Source: Hellea balneolensis
Lineage (GTDB): Bacteria; Pseudomonadota; Alphaproteobacteria; Caulobacterales; Maricaulaceae
NCBI GenBank assembly: GCA_003233025.1
Contig: QIKS01000194.1
Coordinates: forward strand, 1-8,004
Length of the DNA: 8,004 nucleotides
Direction of reading: 5' to 3'
The translations under genes were made by a program, and so were the position numbers. Below are positions 6,130-8,004 of this stretch, one piece after another (the first letter of the stretch is position 1; every line of letters starts with the position of its first letter). The notes beneath the pieces are model-generated. The model ran no database searches and had not been told where the DNA came from. It saw only the letters and a list, made by a program, of their open reading frames with translations.

Positions 6130-8004
6130 TCATTTGAAGGAGGTGTTCGCATTTAAATCCATCACCCTGACATGAGCATTTGTACTTGTCCCGGTTTGGT
6201 CAACGACGCTGAGTTTGTAAAACCCTGGGCGGGCCGGTTTCCAGATGGCTTGGGCGGAATATGTCTGGGCGGTAATCGGGACACCGTCGACAAACCAGCG
6301 CAAAGTATCACGCCCGGCTGAGCGTGCCGACAATGTCAAGCCGCGGCCTTTCTCACCAAATATTGGCACTGCAATTTCGGCTCCGTCGGGCGGGAATAAA
6401 AGCTGCGGGGCTTGGTCCCGCTCCCCGCCAAAATTTTGCAGGCCGCGCGGCGCATTTTCGGTGCGCTCGTAGGGTCTGGTTTTACCGGGACGGGGCAAAA
6501 ACGTAAACACATCAAACAATATTGGCGCCGCCGCAATACGCCCGGTTTGGCCAATGCGACTTGCCCCGTCCGGTCGCCCGGCCCAGACAATAACCGTCCA
6601 CTCGTCCGTATAACCAGCCGCCCAGGCATCACGAAAACCGTAAGATGTACCGGTCTTATAAGCTATGGGATGGGCATTTTTTATCAACCAATGGGGCACC
6701 CGCCCAGAAGGTGTCGGGGCTTGGCGTAAGATTTTAGTGATCTTGGCCACGCTTTCTGGCCGCATCATTTGGTAAGCGTCGCCGCCCTGCCCCTCTTCAA
6801 GCCAGACTAAAGGACGTACCTGTCCGCCATTGGCAAGCCCGGCGTAAAGCACGGCCAGGTCTTCTGCGCGCAAGCCCGCCCCGCCCAAAGCCAAAGCCAG
6901 CCCGGTTTCGCCTTTAGCCGCATGTGCCGGCGTGCCGCTCAGCTTAAGGGCTGCGGCAAACCGCTTGCTGCCGACTTTATCAAGCGCCAGCACGGCGGGG
7001 ACGTTAAGGGAATGGGCCAAAGCTTCATGGATTTTAACGTCCCCGTGATAGCGGCGCTCGAAGTTTTCTGGCTGATAACCCCCAAAACGTGTCGGCGCGT
7101 CAAGAATGAACGAGCCAGGCGCAGACAGGCCGTCGTCAAAGGCAAAGCCGTAAATGAACGGCTTTAAGGTCGAGCCGGGCGAACGGGCGCGGGCCGTCAT
7201 GTCAATCCAACCACCCGGCCTGTCTGGCCCGGCCGAGCCAATATGAGCGCGGACTTTCATGGTCTTATTATCAATCACCAAGACGGAGACATTAAAGCTT
7301 AAATCTTGCGTAGCGTTGGCGGCGAGCCTTTCGGTTTTGTCTTGTAAACCCCGATCTAAAGACGAACGAATATGACGATATTTTGGTTTGATTTTAGTGC
7401 GTAATTTATGGGCACTCAGCCATGATTTTTGCGAAATTTCGTGACGTGATCTCGGGACAATTTCCTGGCGGGCTTCGCGCCACTGCTGTGTTGTCAACAA
7501 GCCTTGTGCGTGGAGCTTACTCAAAATCTCGTCGCGGGCAGATGTCGCGGCGACGGGGCGGCGGTCGGGACGGCGCGCTTCGGGGGCTTGGGGCAAAGCA
7601 AGGAGAAGCGCGATTTGGCCGTCGGTGAGTTGATCCGCATGTTTTGCGAAATAAATTTGGCTGGCGGCTTCGATGCCCTCGATATTGCCCCCATAAGATA
7701 TGTGGGTGAGGTAAAGAGAAAGAATTTCGGATTTGGACAAGCGCAACTCGATTTGCACGGCGCGCAGGCTTTCAATGATTTTTGATCCCAATGTCCGCTT
7801 GCGCGGCTCTAGCTGGCGCACCAATTGCATGGTCAAGGTCGACGCCCCCGACACCGCCCGCCCGGCCCGTCGCCATGACCGCAGGGCGCGGATAATGGCG
7901 AGCGGATCAACCCCGCTATGGCGGTAAAATCGTTTGTCTTCGATGGCGAGCAGGGCGCGAATAAAGCGCGGATCTATATCTGCAAGTTCGGCTTTTATCC
8001 GCCA
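6130..8004 (-). CDS. pbpC: Penicillin-binding protein 1C, 5' end outside window
   Basis: Bifunctional class A penicillin-binding protein of the 1C type, anchored in the inner membrane and acting on peptidoglycan in the periplasm. The frame is open from the right edge to the stop at 6132-6130, giving 624 residues; the N-terminal membrane anchor and the start codon lie beyond 8004. The GT51 glycosyltransferase domain (visible residues about 10-200) has AIEDKRFYRHSGVDP with catalytic Glu22 and GASTLTMQLVRQ, then YLTHISYGGNIEGIEAAS. The transpeptidase domain has SPGSTLKPF (Ser278 nucleophile, Lys281), HSLNVPA (SxN, 332-334) and YKTGTSYGFRDAW (KTGT, 450-453). A BiPBP_C domain at about 535-615 (LLFPPDGAEI ... 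RWFVDGVPI) marks it as PBP1C rather than 1A or 1B. All catalytic motifs are intact. The GTG at 7854 is not the start, because GT51 motif 1 lies upstream of it. In many proteobacteria a large alpha-2-macroglobulin gene adjoins pbpC; none is visible here. Confidence 0.97.
   Translation of the reverse strand, partial: WRIKAELADIDPRFIRALLAIEDKRFYRHSGVDPLAIIRALRSWRRAGRAVSGASTLTMQLVRQLEPRKRTLGSKIIESLRAVQIELRLSKSEILSLYLTHISYGGNIEGIEAASQIYFAKHADQLTDGQIALLLALPQAPEARRPDRRPVAATSARDEILSKLHAQGLLTTQQWREARQEIVPRSRHEISQKSWLSAHKLRTKIKPKYRHIRSSLDRGLQDKTERLAANATQDLSFNVSVLVIDNKTMKVRAHIGSAGPDRPGGWIDMTARARSPGSTLKPFIYGFAFDDGLSAPGSFILDAPTRFGGYQPENFERRYHGDVKIHEALAHSLNVPAVLALDKVGSKRFAAALKLSGTPAHAAKGETGLALALGGAGLRAEDLAVLYAGLANGGQVRPLVWLEEGQGGDAYQMMRPESVAKITKILRQAPTPSGRVPHWLIKNAHPIAYKTGTSYGFRDAWAAGYTDEWTVIVWAGRPDGASRIGQTGRIAAAPILFDVFTFLPRPGKTRPYERTENAPRGLQNFGGERDQAPQLLFPPDGAEIAVPIFGEKGRGLTLSARSAGRDTLRWFVDGVPITAQTYSAQAIWKPARPGFYKLSVVDQTGTSTNAHVRVMDLNANTSFK

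Noticed and set aside
6245..7785. Plus-strand frames opposite pbpC (for example 6245-6472, 6412-6729, 7504-7785)
   Set aside because: They are antisense to all the catalytic domains of PBP1C and show no recognisable protein features.
7852..7854. GTG at 7854 as the start of pbpC
   Set aside because: The frame continues upstream to the edge and encodes the GT51 motif EDKRFYRHSGVDP, which is essential to this domain, so the GTG is an internal Val codon.

Overview
The window looks like chromosomal DNA of an alphaproteobacterium. The main reason is a typical ALAS (5-aminolevulinate synthase, the Shemin or C4 route to heme) that matches the Rhodobacter-type enzyme almost along its whole length. 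Next to it is a Mg-type porphobilinogen synthase with Asp in place of the zinc-binding Cys. The lineage is an inference from these two proteins; I cannot name a genus.

Layout, left to right. (1) Positions 1-3049, minus strand: one long open frame of 1016 codons that runs off the left edge. It encodes a secreted RHS/YD-repeat protein with a clear signal peptide; its C-terminus, where such proteins carry their variable or toxic domain, is outside the window. (2) Positions 3050-3317: a 268-base intergenic stretch with a weak terminator candidate and promoter-like elements for the RHS gene. (3) Positions 3318-3692, minus: a small QueD/6-pyruvoyl-tetrahydropterin synthase family protein that keeps the zinc histidines and the Asp-His pair but lacks the usual catalytic Cys and the pterin-anchoring Glu. 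(4) Positions 3722-4948, minus: hemA (ALAS), 29 bases upstream of the QueD-like gene and probably co-transcribed with it. (5) Positions 4949-5085: a 137-base divergent promoter region. (6) Positions 5086-6081, plus: hemB. (7) Positions 6130-8004, minus: pbpC (penicillin-binding protein 1C), converging on hemB and cut by the right edge, so its N-terminus is missing.

How they fit together: hemA and hemB make the first two committed steps of tetrapyrrole synthesis (glycine + succinyl-CoA to ALA, then two ALA to porphobilinogen) and are transcribed away from each other from one short shared region. pbpC is a periplasmic peptidoglycan polymerase with no direct link to heme. The RHS gene is the accessory part of the window. 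No tRNA, rRNA, CRISPR array, insertion sequence or transposase was seen. The most unusual items are the non-canonical active site of the QueD-like protein, the large secreted RHS protein, and signs that hemB may be translated from a leaderless mRNA. I did not find a clearly new multi-gene system.
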